A stretch of 64,000 nt of DNA, taken from the NCBI GenBank assembly GCA_036023115.1, contig JAYKKT010000041.1, forward strand, positions 4,985,501-5,049,500, in the 5' to 3' direction. The translations under genes were made by a program, and so were the position numbers. Under the pieces are notes generated by a model that saw only the letters and a program-made list of their open reading frames with translations, searched no databases and was not told the origin of the DNA. This DNA is from Brasenia schreberi. Lineage: Eukaryota > Streptophyta > Magnoliopsida > Nymphaeales > Cabombaceae. This document shows, piece by piece, positions 1 through 11,338 of this stretch; positions within the stretch are counted from its first letter, which is position 1; each line of letters starts with the position of its first letter.

Positions 1-257
1 TTGTGGGAGTAACACGGCTCGCTTCTTCTTCTTCTTCTTCGTTGAATCATCTTCATATTTGAGCCATAATCCTAAGTGCAATTATCACATGGCGAACCCT
101 TGAAGCTAAGCTGAGTCACATGTTGGGTTGAAAAGTGTCGTCCAACATTACTTTGTTGATGTAAGATGGTCTTAGGAAAGGTGCGTAAAACTAGAAAATC
201 AAATGAAGGAGAAATCATCCCATTCACATGGAGGACGAAAATTTGCGTGTTCTCACA

Positions 258-414
258 ACGGTTCTCCAAGTCCATGAACGCTATAGAGAAAATATTCCAC
301 TATGATCAATTTCATACGTGAAGACAGAAACCACTTCATATAACTTATGGCATTTTTTGATAAACTAAGAAAATTAAGATGATATTCTAATGGGATCGGT
401 TACAATCCGAAATT
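258..414. repeat. Flank segment A' (copy 1)
   Basis: About 155 bases immediately left of the 3' LTR of copia element 1. The same segment precedes element 2 (12435-12591), and a diverged version follows the 5' LTR of element 2 (16548-16698). A direct repeat this long on both sides of an element is not a normal target-site duplication, which is 5 bases for copia. Confidence 0.8.
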
Positions 415-882
415 TGGGTTGAGGCAGCCGAAGATTGCTGAAGTCTTCTAGCATTCAATTGTGATAAAGCAAAAGCCGACTGTCCATTTTTTGATCGGTG
501 TTTTCTTTCTTCTTTCTTTGTATCCCCTGTAAATATTAGGAACAAAGTGTGTGTAAAATGATTTCTTGGTTACCCGCCGAGAGTTTTCTCATACGACTTT
601 GAGTAATAATCACTTTTCTATGTTCTATTCAATATCTTTTTTTATACAGTTTCTCTCTATTTATACATGGCTTTCTATCTTCTGAGTTCACCGCTTTGGG
701 CTTTCCTTTTTAACAGTCTTGCTTTAATCCGGGAGATGCGTGTATACTTTTCGAAAACAAAAACTTATTTTAAAAACATTTGATTTTTAAAAACATAAGA
801 TCTCATGAAATCTAGGAAGATGACCCTTCCCGCATTTCATGGTCATTGTTATGGGGCCGAGAGTGGCCATCCACTACTTACA
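415..882 (-). repeat. 3' LTR of copia element 1
   Basis: About 468 bases. Its minus-strand start (TGTAAGTAG) follows the purine tract at 883-890. It is about 99% identical to 12592-13063 and clearly less similar to its own 5' LTR at 5093-5576. It has lost 4 bases near 845 that the other copies keep. Confidence 0.85.
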
Positions 883-1440
883 TCTCCCACTTGGCCACTA
901 GAACCAATCTTTTTGATACACTAGTTTTTCTCCCACTCTTTTGGGGTTTTTCAAGTTGTATCATTTTTCCTTGTTGCAACAAAATTGCAACTTACTTCTC
1001 TTATGCGGTTTTTCCACAAGCAATGTGTTTCTCCAGCATAACTCACAACAAAGTATATTTTCTATACTTATACACTAAGCATATCTCAACCCCATATGGG
1101 TTACATGTTTAGTAAACAATTCTTCTTAAATGCCTTTTGTTAAGGGGTCTGCCAACATATCAATAGTTGGCATATAACATATAGTTATTTCATTTCTTTT
1201 GAGCATATCATGAACATAGTGATATTTAACCATTATATGCTTGCTTTGTGAGTTATCAGCTATACTCTTAATAAGAGTAATTGCTGTATTATTGTCACAA
1301 TATATAACAATTGGCTCGTTGGCTATATCTAGCTTGAAATCACGTATGAAGCGGCTTATTCAAACGACACTAGTAGCAGTCATACTGCAAACAACATACT
1401 CAGCCTCTTGTGTATGCAACGTTGCACAACCTTATTTCTT

Positions 1441-2760
1441 TCATACCCAAAAAATTGCACCACCTCCAAATAAAAATATTTGTTCTGAGGTTGATTTATT
1501 ATCATCTTTGCTACCAATAAAGTCAACATCTAAGTATCCTATCACTTTTAGTTCATCTGCTTGAAAACAAAGCTTTAAGTCTTTTCTTCCTTTAAGATAT
1601 TTTAGAATCTTTTGACAACTATCCAATGTTGTCATCTAGGATTACTTTAATATCTACTTACAAGACCAACAACAAGGCTAATATTAGGTTTTGTGCATAA
1701 CATAGCATATAACATTGCCATTGTCATTGTCATTCCCAGTCATCAATCATCTCAATGTCATTCTCAGTCAACAATATATCATCTACATATAAAGATAAGA
1801 TGACAAAGTAACTCCCACTGTTCCATACATATATACAGTGATCAAGTTCATTACCCACAAACTCAAGTTCAATAATGACATTTTGGAAAGTCAAATACCA
1901 TTGGCGAGGTGATTGTTTGAGGCCATATAGAGATTTTCTCAACCTCTATACTTTATATTCATGGCCTTAAACTATATATCCTTCGGGTTGCTGCATATAT
2001 ATGATTTCATCTAAATCTTTATTTAGAAAAGTAGTCTTTATATTTAACTGATATAAATTAAAATCATAATATGCTTATATCGCCAGGATTATTCTGATTG
2101 ATGCAAATTTCGCAATTAGGGAATAAGTCTCATATAATCTATTCCCTTCTTTTGCGAAAAACCTCTTTGCAAATCATCCAACTCTCAAACTTGGTTTTTC
2201 TTAATGGATTCAATTTCTTTATCCATAGCTTTTTCCTAGTCTGACGATTCAAATGAGTCAATAGCATGTTGATAAGTTAAGTTATTAGTCACCTCATCTA
2301 AATCTACCAAATTACACACTTCTTTCGTAAGTTAAGTGTGACAATCTTTCAAGTCGGATGGTGTGACCATAGGCCTTTTGTGTCCACTTATACACAGCGA
2401 TCAAGTTCATTACACACAAACTCAAGTTCAAAAATGACATTTTGAAAAGTCAAATATCATTGGCGAGGTGATTGTTTCAGGCCATATAAAGATTTTCTCA
2501 ACCTCTATACTTTATATTCTTGGCCTTAAACTATATATCCTTTGGGTTGCTGCATATATATGATTTCATCTAAATCTTTATTTAAAAAAGTAGTTTTTAT
2601 ATCTAACCGATATAAACCAAAATTATAATATGCTGATATCATCAGGATTATTCTGATTGATGCAAATTTTGCAATTAGGGAATAAGTGTCAACATAATCT
2701 ATTCCCTTCTTTTGCGAAAAACCTCTTTGCAAATCATCCAACTCTCAAACTTGGTTTTTC
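1441..2760 (-). pseudogene. copia RT/RNase H remnant with internal duplication
   Basis: Minus-strand blocks show copia reverse transcriptase and RNase H motifs. At 1730-1942 there is KSLYGLKQSPRQW and an intact YVDDILL catalytic box. At 2526-2741 lies the upstream RT segment (QKKGIDYVDTYS, LDIKTTFLN). At 1441-1635 lies the RNase H start (KILKYLKG, FQADELKVIGYLD). A unit of 559 bases is present twice in tandem (about 1830-2390 and 2390-2945), so part of RT is repeated. RT is joined to RNase H through a short deletion containing repeated CATTGT. Stops and frameshifts interrupt it, so no functional enzyme is expected. Confidence 0.8.
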
Positions 2761-3421
2761 TTAATGAATTCAATTTCTTTATCCGTAGCTTTTTCCTAGT
2801 CTGACGATTCAAATGAGTCAATAGCATGTTGATAAGTCAAGTTATCAGTCACCTCATCTAAATCTATCAAATTACACACTTCCTCCATAAGGTAAGTGTG
2901 ATAATATTTCAAGTAGGACTGTGTGACCCTAGGCCTTTTGTGACCACTTAAAGATTCGATTTGTTCAGGAAGCTCATCAATGGGTTCAAAAGATGATTGA
3001 TTTACACCTACTAGATCATCAACATATTTATCATCATTCTTGAGGATGTCATTCTTATTTTCTTTTAAGAATTTTGCATCCCTGCTTTATATTAGTCCAT
3101 GGTCCTTATAATAAAATCGATATCCTTTAGATCCTTTAAGATATCTAATAAATATGCATCTTATGGACCTACTGTCTAGTTTATATCTATACTGATCAAG
3201 GATTTTTATATGCACAATAGATCCCCACCTCCTGAGATGACCTATGTTTAGTTTTCTTATAAATCACATCTTGTATGGTATAGGGAATATAGCTTTACAT
3301 GGTACTCTATTGAGTATATACACGGTTGTACTTATTGCTTCTCCCTAAAATATCCTTCCCATAGAAGCATCTATTAACATAGATCTCATCATGTTTAATA
3401 GAGTCTTGTTGTATCTCTCTG

Positions 3422-3930
3422 CTACGCCATTCTATTGATGTATCTTGGGCATTGTATTTTATTGTACAATACCAAAGTCTTTGATAATTCCAAAAACTCT
3501 ACAAAGGTATATTCTCCACTTTTATATGATCTTAAGACTTTGATTGTATGCCCAACTATGTTGTCACCTTCTTTCATTTTATAAGAATTATACTTTTGAA
3601 GAAGTAGTTGTACATGCAACTTGGTTGTAGTATCATATTTAGTGGTCAGGAATTCAAATAATTCTTTTGCAGTTTCAAATTCCTCAAAGACCCTAATTAA
3701 GTTGTCTTTCATATACGTCAACATTATAGTCCTGGCTATTATGTCATCCTTTAAAAATGTCTTATATCTTTTCCTTTCTTCATTTGTTACAACTTGTGTA
3801 AGAGGTAAAATTATTTCCTTCAGTACATAATCAACTCCTTCTAAAGTTAAGTACAGTGGTATTCTTCTTTTCTAACTTTGAAAATTTAGGCCATTTAACT
3901 TTTCGGTCTTTGCCAATTCAAACACGCAAA
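3422..3930 (-). pseudogene. Chimeric gag-integrase open frame of copia element 1
   Basis: The minus-strand open frame at 3422-3724 begins with a copia gag segment (VFEEFETAKELFEFLTTKYD, then YNSYKMKEGDN) and passes without a frameshift into integrase-core sequence (TIKVLRS, then SGEYTFVEFLE), which normally lies more than 1 kb downstream. Comparison with the plus-strand relative (gag at about 9307, integrase at about 10573) places the join near 3545-3560 and shows a short shared CAT/GACAAC-like sequence there. This is an internal deletion of the gag end, protease and integrase N-terminus. The in-frame join is probably chance. More gag continues, frameshifted, to about 3930. Confidence 0.7.
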
Positions 3931-5092
3931 TTCTTGAACTTTTTGCAGAGACAACAACTAGAGAGTTTGTACATTTTAAGATAGAAAACATAAAAACATG
4001 CATCAGATGGATTTACATTAGACATTTCATAAAGAACCACAAAAATATCGCCAAGCACCTAAATGCAATATCCACAAGTTCTAAGCACTAAACAGTAAAT
4101 ATATCATGAGTTTGTGCTGCAGTTTATTTAACCTACATATACCATTCTAGAAATATTATAAAAATTAAATATTCCCAAGCTCTGTTTTGCAGTTTATTTA
4201 ACCTGTGGGTATTATTCTGGAAAAATTGTAAAAACTAGCACTAAATGTGAAAAGTTACTATTTACGGCATTTCTCAAAAAGTGCAAGGGCATTTTTATAC
4301 TTTTTAAGGCAGTATCATGGATATTTTATAAAATTGATAGGGTTATATCCGTAATATCATCAAAATCTCGATTTCTACAATTTCTTGAAATATCAAGGCA
4401 AAATAGTAAAACTGTACCCTAGTATTTTGTAGTTTCATGGACTATCAGAGGGTAGAAAAGACCCTTTACTCTAACAAGTGTACAACTGTCTTTTCACCCC
4501 AAAATATCTGGACATTTCAATAATTTTTTCCTTTAATATTTCATAATTTTCATTTATGTGAAGGGCAAAACGGTTATTTCACATTTCAAAACTGTTGCCC
4601 TAGGCAGTTTTTCGTCCACGGTTTTGCCGCCTGTGGTTTTGCAAAACCACAATTTTCATGGATTTATATAAAGAGATAGAATGAGAGAGAGAGATTGGAG
4701 AGAAACTGAGAGGGAGAGGAGGGTTGCACAATTTGCCCTAGGCGGTTTTTCGTCCACAGTTTCGCCCTTCCCAGTCATGTCCTTGTTCATCCTCCTTCGA
4801 CCTTTTCGCCTCTAGTGTTTTCCACCTTCGACCTTTCTGCCTCTGGTGTTTTTCACCTCTGCCCTTTCTGCCTTAAGGCCTCTGGCCACCTCGGCTTGGC
4901 CTCTGGGTGTTCTGGTTGTGCCTTTGACTTCTAGGACTAGACCTACCTTAGCCCACCTTTAATCGGTGGCTACCGAATGTCTTACTTTTATTTTCTTTAT
5001 TTTCTCTTTTTCTTTTTAAATAAATTTTTTTATTTGCATAACCGCGTACCTATTGGGGTTGCCACAGAGCTCGAATAGGCTATGATACAAGA

Positions 5093-5576
5093 TGTTTGGG
5101 CAGTCGAAGAGCACCGAAACCTTCTAGCATTTGGTTGTGATGCAGTGAAAGCCGACTGTCCCCTTTTCAACGGGTGTTTTCTGTCTTCTTTCTTTGTATC
5201 CCCTCTGAATGTAAGGAATAGGAACAAAGTGTGTGTAAAATGATTTATAGGTTACCTGTAAAGGATTTTCTTAGAAGACTGTGAGTAAAAATAACTTTTT
5301 CGTGTTCTATTCTGTATCTTTTCCTATATAGTTTCTCTGTATTTATACATGACTTTCCGTCTTCCGAGTTTACTGCTCTGGGCTTTTCTTTTTAACAATC
5401 ATTTTTGGTTTTATCCAGGAGATACGTGTGTGTACTTTTTGAAAACAAAAAATCAGTTTAAGAACGTTTGATTTTCAAAAACATACGATCTCATGAAATC
5501 CGAGAAGATACCCTTCTTCCCGCATTTCATGATCATTGTTAGTAATGGGGCCGAGAGTGGCCATCCACAACTTACA
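5093..5576 (-). repeat. 5' LTR of copia element 1
   Basis: 484 bases, the same length as the LTR at 16064-16547. On the minus strand it runs from TGTAAGTTGTGG to ...CCCAAACA, followed by the degenerate tRNA-Met primer site. The leader between this LTR and gag (about 4000-5090) is rich in AG runs and holds no coding sequence I can support. Confidence 0.83.
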
Positions 5577-6024
5577 ATGGTTCTACAATTGTTAGACTGA
5601 TGAGGTTTATGTGTCATGTAAACTTTAGAGTAAAAAAGAAACTACTGGGTAACAGTTACGAGCTAATTGGTATTTTGATATGTGAATATTTGAATGGTTT
5701 GGATTGCAGCTTCTTGTCTAAGGTTTTGCTTGGCAGGAAAAGCCACAGTTCCAACCACAAAAACAAACGATAGGATGACATCACAGCCTTTGTTCAACTG
5801 AGTGCATCTCGAAGGCTAGGATTCCAGCCAAACCAGACCGTCTAGATGAACTATATGGGAGTCATTATGATTTGACTAGGGATAATTTCATCTATATTAA
5901 ACGCAGCTTCTTCTAAATTCCGGTAACTAAGCTTGCAACGGTGAATCGTGGAATCAGCCCTCCATAAGCTGTTCTCTGTGAACTTTTACCAACTGCAATA
6001 TTACAATCTCTCTCTTTCTCTCCT

Positions 6025-6028
<4 letters not shown>

Positions 6029-6119
<91 letters not shown>
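6029..6119. repeat. (AT)n microsatellite, about 45 units
   Basis: An uninterrupted AT array preceded by a CT-rich tract and followed by TACATACATAC. The open frames across it on both strands (poly Ile-Tyr) are artefacts of the repeat. Confidence 0.97.
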
Positions 6120-6123
<4 letters not shown>

Positions 6124-6591
6124 CATACTTATATATATAAAGCAATAATTAGTTTAGTTGTTTGTGACTTTCACAGCAATTCAGTCTCGTTCAATCCTAG
6201 GTATCTTGCGTTGTATCAAGCAACTCCGTCCTTAAGGGGCATCTCCCTCCATAATAATGGCAGAAACAGAAGGCTGATGACTACAACCCGCTTATACGTA
6301 TTTATCTTTGTAGCCCACACAAAACCTGATGCAATGAGAAGTTTGTTTAAAATGAAAAATGAAGTCTTCACATCTATGTTGTATGGATACCGGTACCCGA
6401 TGTGGTTAGGGTACACACATTTAAAAAAAACTAAGGTATGCATACACTATTATTAAAATATATAATAAAAAGATAAATTTACATAAATAAATATAAACAC
6501 AATACCAACTACAATAAACAGTTATATGTGAACTTTTACCAACTGCAATATTACAATCTCTCTCTCCTTTCCATATACATATATATATACA

Positions 6592-6595
<4 letters not shown>

Positions 6596-6652
<57 letters not shown>
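6596..6652. repeat. Compound (AT)n(GT)n microsatellite
   Basis: About 18 AT units pass directly into about 10 GT units. It sits at the same place in the tandem unit as the array at 6029-6119. Confidence 0.95.
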
Positions 6653-6653
<1 letters not shown>

Positions 6654-7127
6654 AATATATATAAAGCAATTAATTAGTTTAGTTGTATGTAACTTTCACA
6701 GCAATTCAGTCTCGTTTAAACGCAGCTTCTTCTAAATTCCGGTAACTAAGCTTGCAACGGTGAATCGTGGAATCCACCCCTCCATAAGCTGTTCTCTGTG
6801 AACTTTTATCAACTTCAATATTACACACTCTCTCTCTTTCCCACATACTTATATATACATACTTATATATATAAAGCAATTAATTAGTTTAGTTATTTGT
6901 GACTTTCACAGCAATTCAGTCTCGTTCAATCCTAGGTGTCTTGCGTTGTATCAAGCAACTCCCTCTATAATAATGGCTGAAACAGAAGGTTGATTACTAC
7001 AGCCCGCTTATACGTATTTATCTTTGTAGCTCACACAAAACCTGATGCAGCGAGAAGTTTGTTTTAAATGAAAAATGAAGTCTTTGCATAAACACAACAC
7101 ATCTTGTAGGTGATAAGTGGTTAGAAT

Positions 7128-7630
7128 TGTAAGTAGTGGGTAGCCACTATCGGCTCTATTACTAACAACAATCATGAAATGCGGGAAGGACCTTCTTCCC
7201 GGATTTCATAAGTTGTATTTTTGAAAATATAAACATTAATAAAAACTGTTTTGTTTTAAAAAAGTCATGTATTTCCTGGATAAAATGATTAAAAAGAAAA
7301 GCTAAGAGAGGAAAACTGAGAAGATGGAAAAGACCATGCATAAATACAAATGAATCATACAAAAAAAATATGATACACAATACAATCTTGTGAGAAAAAT
7401 CCTCTACACGTAACCTAAAACACATCTCTCTCCTCTACTTTCTTCTCTCTCATCCTATTTAAAAGAATACAAAAGAGATTTGGAACAACTACAGATTACG
7501 AAAGCAAAGGAAATATAGATCACAGGAGAAAACAAAAAGTAGAGTTAGAGATCAGACAGTCAGCTTCCGCAAACTATAACTAGAGCCCAACATCCTAGAC
7601 GGCTCCGACAAACTGAACGACTGTCCAACA
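7128..7630 (+). repeat. 5' LTR of plus-strand copia element
   Basis: 503 bases bounded by TG and CA. It is flanked on the left by target copy AGAAT and on the right by the primer-binding site two bases away. It contains TACAATCTTGTGAGAAA and CTCTCTCCTCTACTTTC stretches typical of the transcribed part of this LTR family. Confidence 0.92.
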
Positions 7631-7632
7631 TT

Positions 7633-7643
7633 TGGTATCAGAG
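7633..7643 (+). other. Primer-binding site (initiator-Met tRNA type)
   Basis: TGGTATCAGAG two bases after the 5' LTR. This is the usual plant copia primer site, complementary to the 3' end of initiator methionine tRNA. Confidence 0.88.
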
Positions 7644-7756
7644 TAGGTTGAAGCTCGGTAACTCCAAAAAGATATGCCGGTTCTACAAAAATAAAAAAAA
7701 TATGAGAGAGCATTTTTGTTGAAGTCAAAATTCTTTTCCAGTGTAAGTATTGTTGT

Positions 7757-7759
<3 letters not shown>

Positions 7760-7846
<87 letters not shown>
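7760..7846. repeat. (AT)n microsatellite, about 43 units, in the copia leader
   Basis: An uninterrupted array about 130 bases downstream of the primer-binding site, inside the untranslated leader of the element. The minus-strand frame across it is spurious. Confidence 0.97.
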
Positions 7847-7847
<1 letters not shown>

Positions 7848-8949
7848 CAAAGGGAGAAAGAATGAAGATATAGCAGAAAGTCACTTTTAGAAGGTGGCCT
7901 TAGGCAGGTCTCATGCTTGAGAGCAAACAGATTGCCCAAACATCGTAAAAACCATGCAAAGAGAAAGAGGAAAAAAGAGAAGGCTAGTCAAGCACAAAAG
8001 AATCGTCGGCAACCTCCTCTTTATTAACTCTTTCTGTTTCTCTTTCTATGTACTAAAACCAAAAAAGAACAAAGGCAGAGTTAAGGAGGAACAAAGGTGA
8101 AAGCCTAAAACGTCTAAAGGCGAAAGCCCAAAACGTTTAGAGACAGAGTCAAGATGGCCAAAGACAAAGCCCAAGACGGTCACAAGCAGAGCCTAGACGG
8201 CCAGCGACAAAAGTCTAGACAGCCAGAGGCGACGACTAAGTTAGGCCAGAGGAGACGACCGAGTTAGGATAGAGGCGACGATTGAGCCGGGCCAACGGTG
8301 AGGGCCCACAGGCGGCAGATCGCCCTCAATCCTCTCTCTCTTCGATCCCTGTTTGTCTCTGTCTCTCACTCTCTCTTGCATATTTAAATCCCAACAAAAC
8401 CAACGATAAAAATTCCTTTCCTGCCCTCTGATAGTTCGTGAAACTATAAAAAACCACTGAGTAATTTTATTGATTTGTCCCTAGTCATTTCAAGAAATTA
8501 CAAAACCATGAATTCAAATGTTTTTACAGATATACTCCCATCAATTTTTTAAAATATCTATTATACCATCTAGAAAAGTACAAGTATACCCCTATACTTT
8601 TTGAGAAATGTCGTGAACAATATTTTTCAAATATAGTCCCAGTTTTTATTATATTTCCAAAAAAGTACCTACAAGTAAATAAATTATAGTACACTTCTCA
8701 AAAATATTTACTCCCCAATTTTTACTCTATTTCCAAAAAGTTACCTATAGGTTAAATAAACTACAATACAAAGCCTGAAAATATTTATTGTTTAGTTCTT
8801 AAAACTTGTGGATATTGTATTTAGGTGCTTGATTATTTTTTGCTGGTTCTTTATGAAATGTCTTATGCCAATCCATCTAATGTATGTTTTATGTTTTCTA
8901 TTTTAAAATGTGCAAACTCTCTATTTGTTGTCTCTGCCAAAAATTTAAA

Positions 8950-9480
8950 AATGACTTCTAGAATTTGTGTTTGAATTGACAAAGACTGAAAAGTTAAATT
9001 ACCTAAATTTTCAAACTTGGAAAAGAAGAATCCCACTGGCCTTAATTTTAGGAGTTGACTATGTACTGAGGGAAACGATTTTACTCTCTACTCCAGTTGC
9101 AACAATTGAAGAAAAAAAGAAATATAAGACTTTTCTAAAGGATAATACAACAGCTAGGACCATAATGTTTACCTATATGTAAGATGACTTGATTATGGTT
9201 TTTGAGGAATTTGAAACTGCTAAAGAGTTATTTGATCCCATGACCACTAAATATGATACTACAGCTAAGCTTATGTAGAACTACTCCTTTAAAAGTACAA
9301 TTCTTCTAAAATGAAAGAAGGTGATAATGTAGTTGTACATGTTAACCAAATATTAGTAATGGTTAGAGATTTAGCTGATCATTCCTTAACAAATACAAAT
9401 ATTCATGATTCTAAATAGTCTTCCCTCTTCTTAAAATATGGTAACCACAACACTTAGACTTGGATAAGATTTTACCAATT
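8950..9480 (+). pseudogene. copia gag remnant
   Basis: The frame at 8967-9182 has the copia gag N-terminal pattern (KLNYLNFQTWKRR, then EEKKKYKTFLKDNTTARTIM). It continues after a stop with VFEEFETAKELFD and TKYDTTAKL, then MKEGDN near 9310. Stops and frameshifts break it. In the family this is the capsid protein that packages the element RNA. Confidence 0.75.
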
Positions 9481-9674
9481 CTGAACTCCCACTAAAACTA
9501 GCAATCGAATAAAAACATATAAAGAAAAATAAAAGGAAAAAGGTTTAGTTGCTCAAGATGATCTAGGGTCTAGCTTCAAAAACAACCACGAAAAAATAAA
9601 ACCAAATAAAAATTTTTATAAGAATAAAAAAAAAGTGGTTAAAACTTTAAGAAATCAAAAGAATCCGCTTCTTA

Positions 9675-10152
9675 GGTAAAGTGTTTCAATTGTGGCAAGA
9701 TGGGACAGTAGAAAAGAGACAGTTGCAACAAGAAAACCAATGTTGGAAACAATCAACGATATTACTCAACAGAGAAGTTGGACATAATCTGCATCATTTC
9801 TAAGTGTCTCTATTTGGATTGCTCGGTGATTAGTTGGTGGATCGACTCTCTAGCAACCCAGCATATATCGAAGTGCAAAGAGGGAGCAATTGACTTGAAG
9901 GAATATAAGCTTGCCGAGCATCGGGTATATATAGAGAATAATACGTTTTCTGATTTTCTTAGGGTTGAGTCCTTTAGGATTTTTGTACAGGGCATATCGA
10001 TTGTACTTTCTGATGTATTAAATGTGCCCACTATTAGGTGCAATCTTTTATTAGTCTTTGCCTTAGTAAAAAAAGGGTTTGAGGTAAGGTTTGTCTCTAG
10101 CAAAGTCACCATGGGAAAGCATAGAAGGATAGTTTTTTCTTGTTTTGTTTGA
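9675..10152 (+). pseudogene. copia zinc knuckle and protease remnant
   Basis: A zinc knuckle starts near 9678 (KCFNCGKMG) but a stop falls where the motif should continue, and the last Cys is Ser. Open frame 9778-10152 then carries the protease: WWIDSLATQHISK replaces the usual WIDSGAT, so the catalytic Asp-Ser-Gly reads Asp-Ser-Leu. YKLAEHRVYIENN, LNVPTIRCNLLLV and KKGFEVRFVSSKV follow as in related copies. The altered active site argues against function. Confidence 0.78.
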
Positions 10153-11240
10153 TGTTGAGCTTTTACTCTTTAAACTCAACATAAATAAAAATGAAGTCTC
10201 TTCTTCTACTTATATTGATAGTGTGTATGTAATTTATGTGAATGTATGGAATAAAAGATTTGGTCATATACGTTTAAAGAAGTTGAGAAAATTAACCAAC
10301 CCTAACTTATTGCCCAACTTTCATAAAAATACTTTTAATAAGTGTGAAGCTTGTATACAAAGGAAAATGACTAAAAAATCATTTCTCAAAGAAGTGATTA
10401 GGGAAATAACTCTATTAGAGATTATTCACACTGATTTATGTGGATCTTTTAGAGTAAGATCATATCATGGAAAGTTTTATTTCATAACCATTATCGATGA
10501 TTACTCATATACTTATATATATCTCTTAACACATTAATCTGAAGCACTTGACCCATTCAAAGAATATAAGCAGGAAGTTGACAACCAATTAGAGCATACA
10601 ATCAAAGTCTTGAGATAAGATAGAGGTGGAGACTTTAGTATTGTAAAATAAAATATAATACTCAGGACACCTCAATAGAATGGTGTAGTAGAGAGATATA
10701 ACAGAACTCTATTGAACATGACAAGATCTATGTTAATAGATGCTTTTCTATCAAAGGTATTTTGGGAAGAAGCAGTAAGTACAACTGTCTATATACTCAA
10801 TAAAGTTTCATGTAAAGTTGTATTCTCTAAACAATATGAGATGTGGTTTGAAAAAAAACCAAACCTAAGTCATCTTAGGAGCTAGGGATCTATCACTCAT
10901 GTGAAGATCCTTGATCATTTAAAAGACAAACTAGATAGTAGGTCCTTAAGATTATTGATTGGATATCCTAAAGGATCTAACGGATATCGGTTTTATAATA
11001 AGGAACATGGGCTGATAGAAAGTAGAGATGCTGAATTCTTAGAAGAGACTAAGAATGACATCCTTGAGAATGATGATGAGTATATTGATGATCTAGTAGA
11101 TTTAGATCAATTATCATTTGAACTCATAGATGAGTTTCTTGAATAAATCAAAACTTTAAGTGAACATAAAAAACCTAGGGTCACACCATCCTACTTAAAG
11201 AATTATGACACTTACCTTGCGGAGGAAGAATTGTTTACTA
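10145..11240 (+). pseudogene. copia integrase remnant
   Basis: Open frame 10145-10537 holds the His-Cys region (RFGHIRLKKLRK, then KCEACIQRKM) and the start of the catalytic core with the first Asp (EIIHTDLCGSF). The core continues through 10560-10900 with stops (for example before DRGGDF near 10620, the second-Asp region). The C-terminal domain is open at 10901-11146 (GYPKGSNGYRFYN, then an acidic tail). The frame then joins at about 11220 to the final RNase H codons (LFTKHVTH). The join shares GAGGAAG/AAGAAG sequence with both parents, so it looks like a microhomology deletion of RT and RNase H. Confidence 0.78.
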
Positions 11241-11338
11241 AACATGTAACCCACATTATTTTTTCTTATTACAAGTATATTGCAACTTTTATCCATTATA
11301 CGGTTTTTCACAAGCAGGAGATGTGAAAAGTAGGAGAT

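Larger units (their letters stand above)
1..3381. repeat. Left arm of tandem segmental duplication (copy 1)
   Basis: This stretch is repeated at 12181-15003. The offset is 12180 at the first base, 12177 after a (CTT)n length change, 12181 after a 4-base indel near 845, and about 11622 after a 559-base extra unit present only here (about 1830-2390). Identity by eye is about 99% outside the indels. It covers flanking DNA, the 3' LTR of a minus-strand copia element and its RNase H/RT region. It starts at the window edge, so its true left end is not seen. Bases 1-257 hold no gene I recognise. Confidence 0.9.
415..5576 (-). mobile_element. Ty1/copia element 1 (LTR family A), decayed
   Basis: A minus-strand LTR retrotransposon. 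The 5' LTR is at 5093-5576 and the 3' LTR at 415-882, both TG...CA with a minus-strand start of TGTAAG. A polypurine tract (minus strand GTGGGAGA) abuts the 3' LTR at 883-890. A degenerate primer-binding site resembling the initiator-Met tRNA complement lies at about 5079-5092. The internal order on the minus strand is leader, gag fused to part of integrase, integrase C-terminus, reverse transcriptase and RNase H, all broken by stops and deletions. Protease and the N-terminal half of integrase are missing. The two LTRs differ by roughly 12-15% by eye, so the insertion is old. The right flank keeps only about 14 bases of segment A. Confidence 0.88.
5577..7122. repeat. Partly triplicated non-coding unit with embedded (AT)n
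   Basis: Three copies of one unit follow each other: about 5897-6376, a partial copy about 6527-6714, and about 6715-7090. Shared landmarks are TAAACGCAGCTTCTTC, GTGAACTTTTACCAACTGC and TTCAATCCTAGGT. Each unit carries a CT-rich stretch followed by AT repeats at the same internal place, but array length differs sharply: about 45 AT units in the first, AT then GT in the second, and only a few in the third. 5577-5896 is single-copy sequence in which I see nothing. I recognise no gene. Confidence 0.75.

Noticed and set aside
72..275. 67-codon minus-strand frame, repeated at 12249-12452
   Set aside because: It is conserved only because the whole segment is duplicated. There is no recognisable family or start context. 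It remains open if a search finds homologues.
5948..6148. Open frames of poly Ile-Tyr on both strands (also at 7595-7939, 17935-18213 and 63051-63428)
   Set aside because: They are translations of (AT)n arrays and have no coding character outside the repeat.
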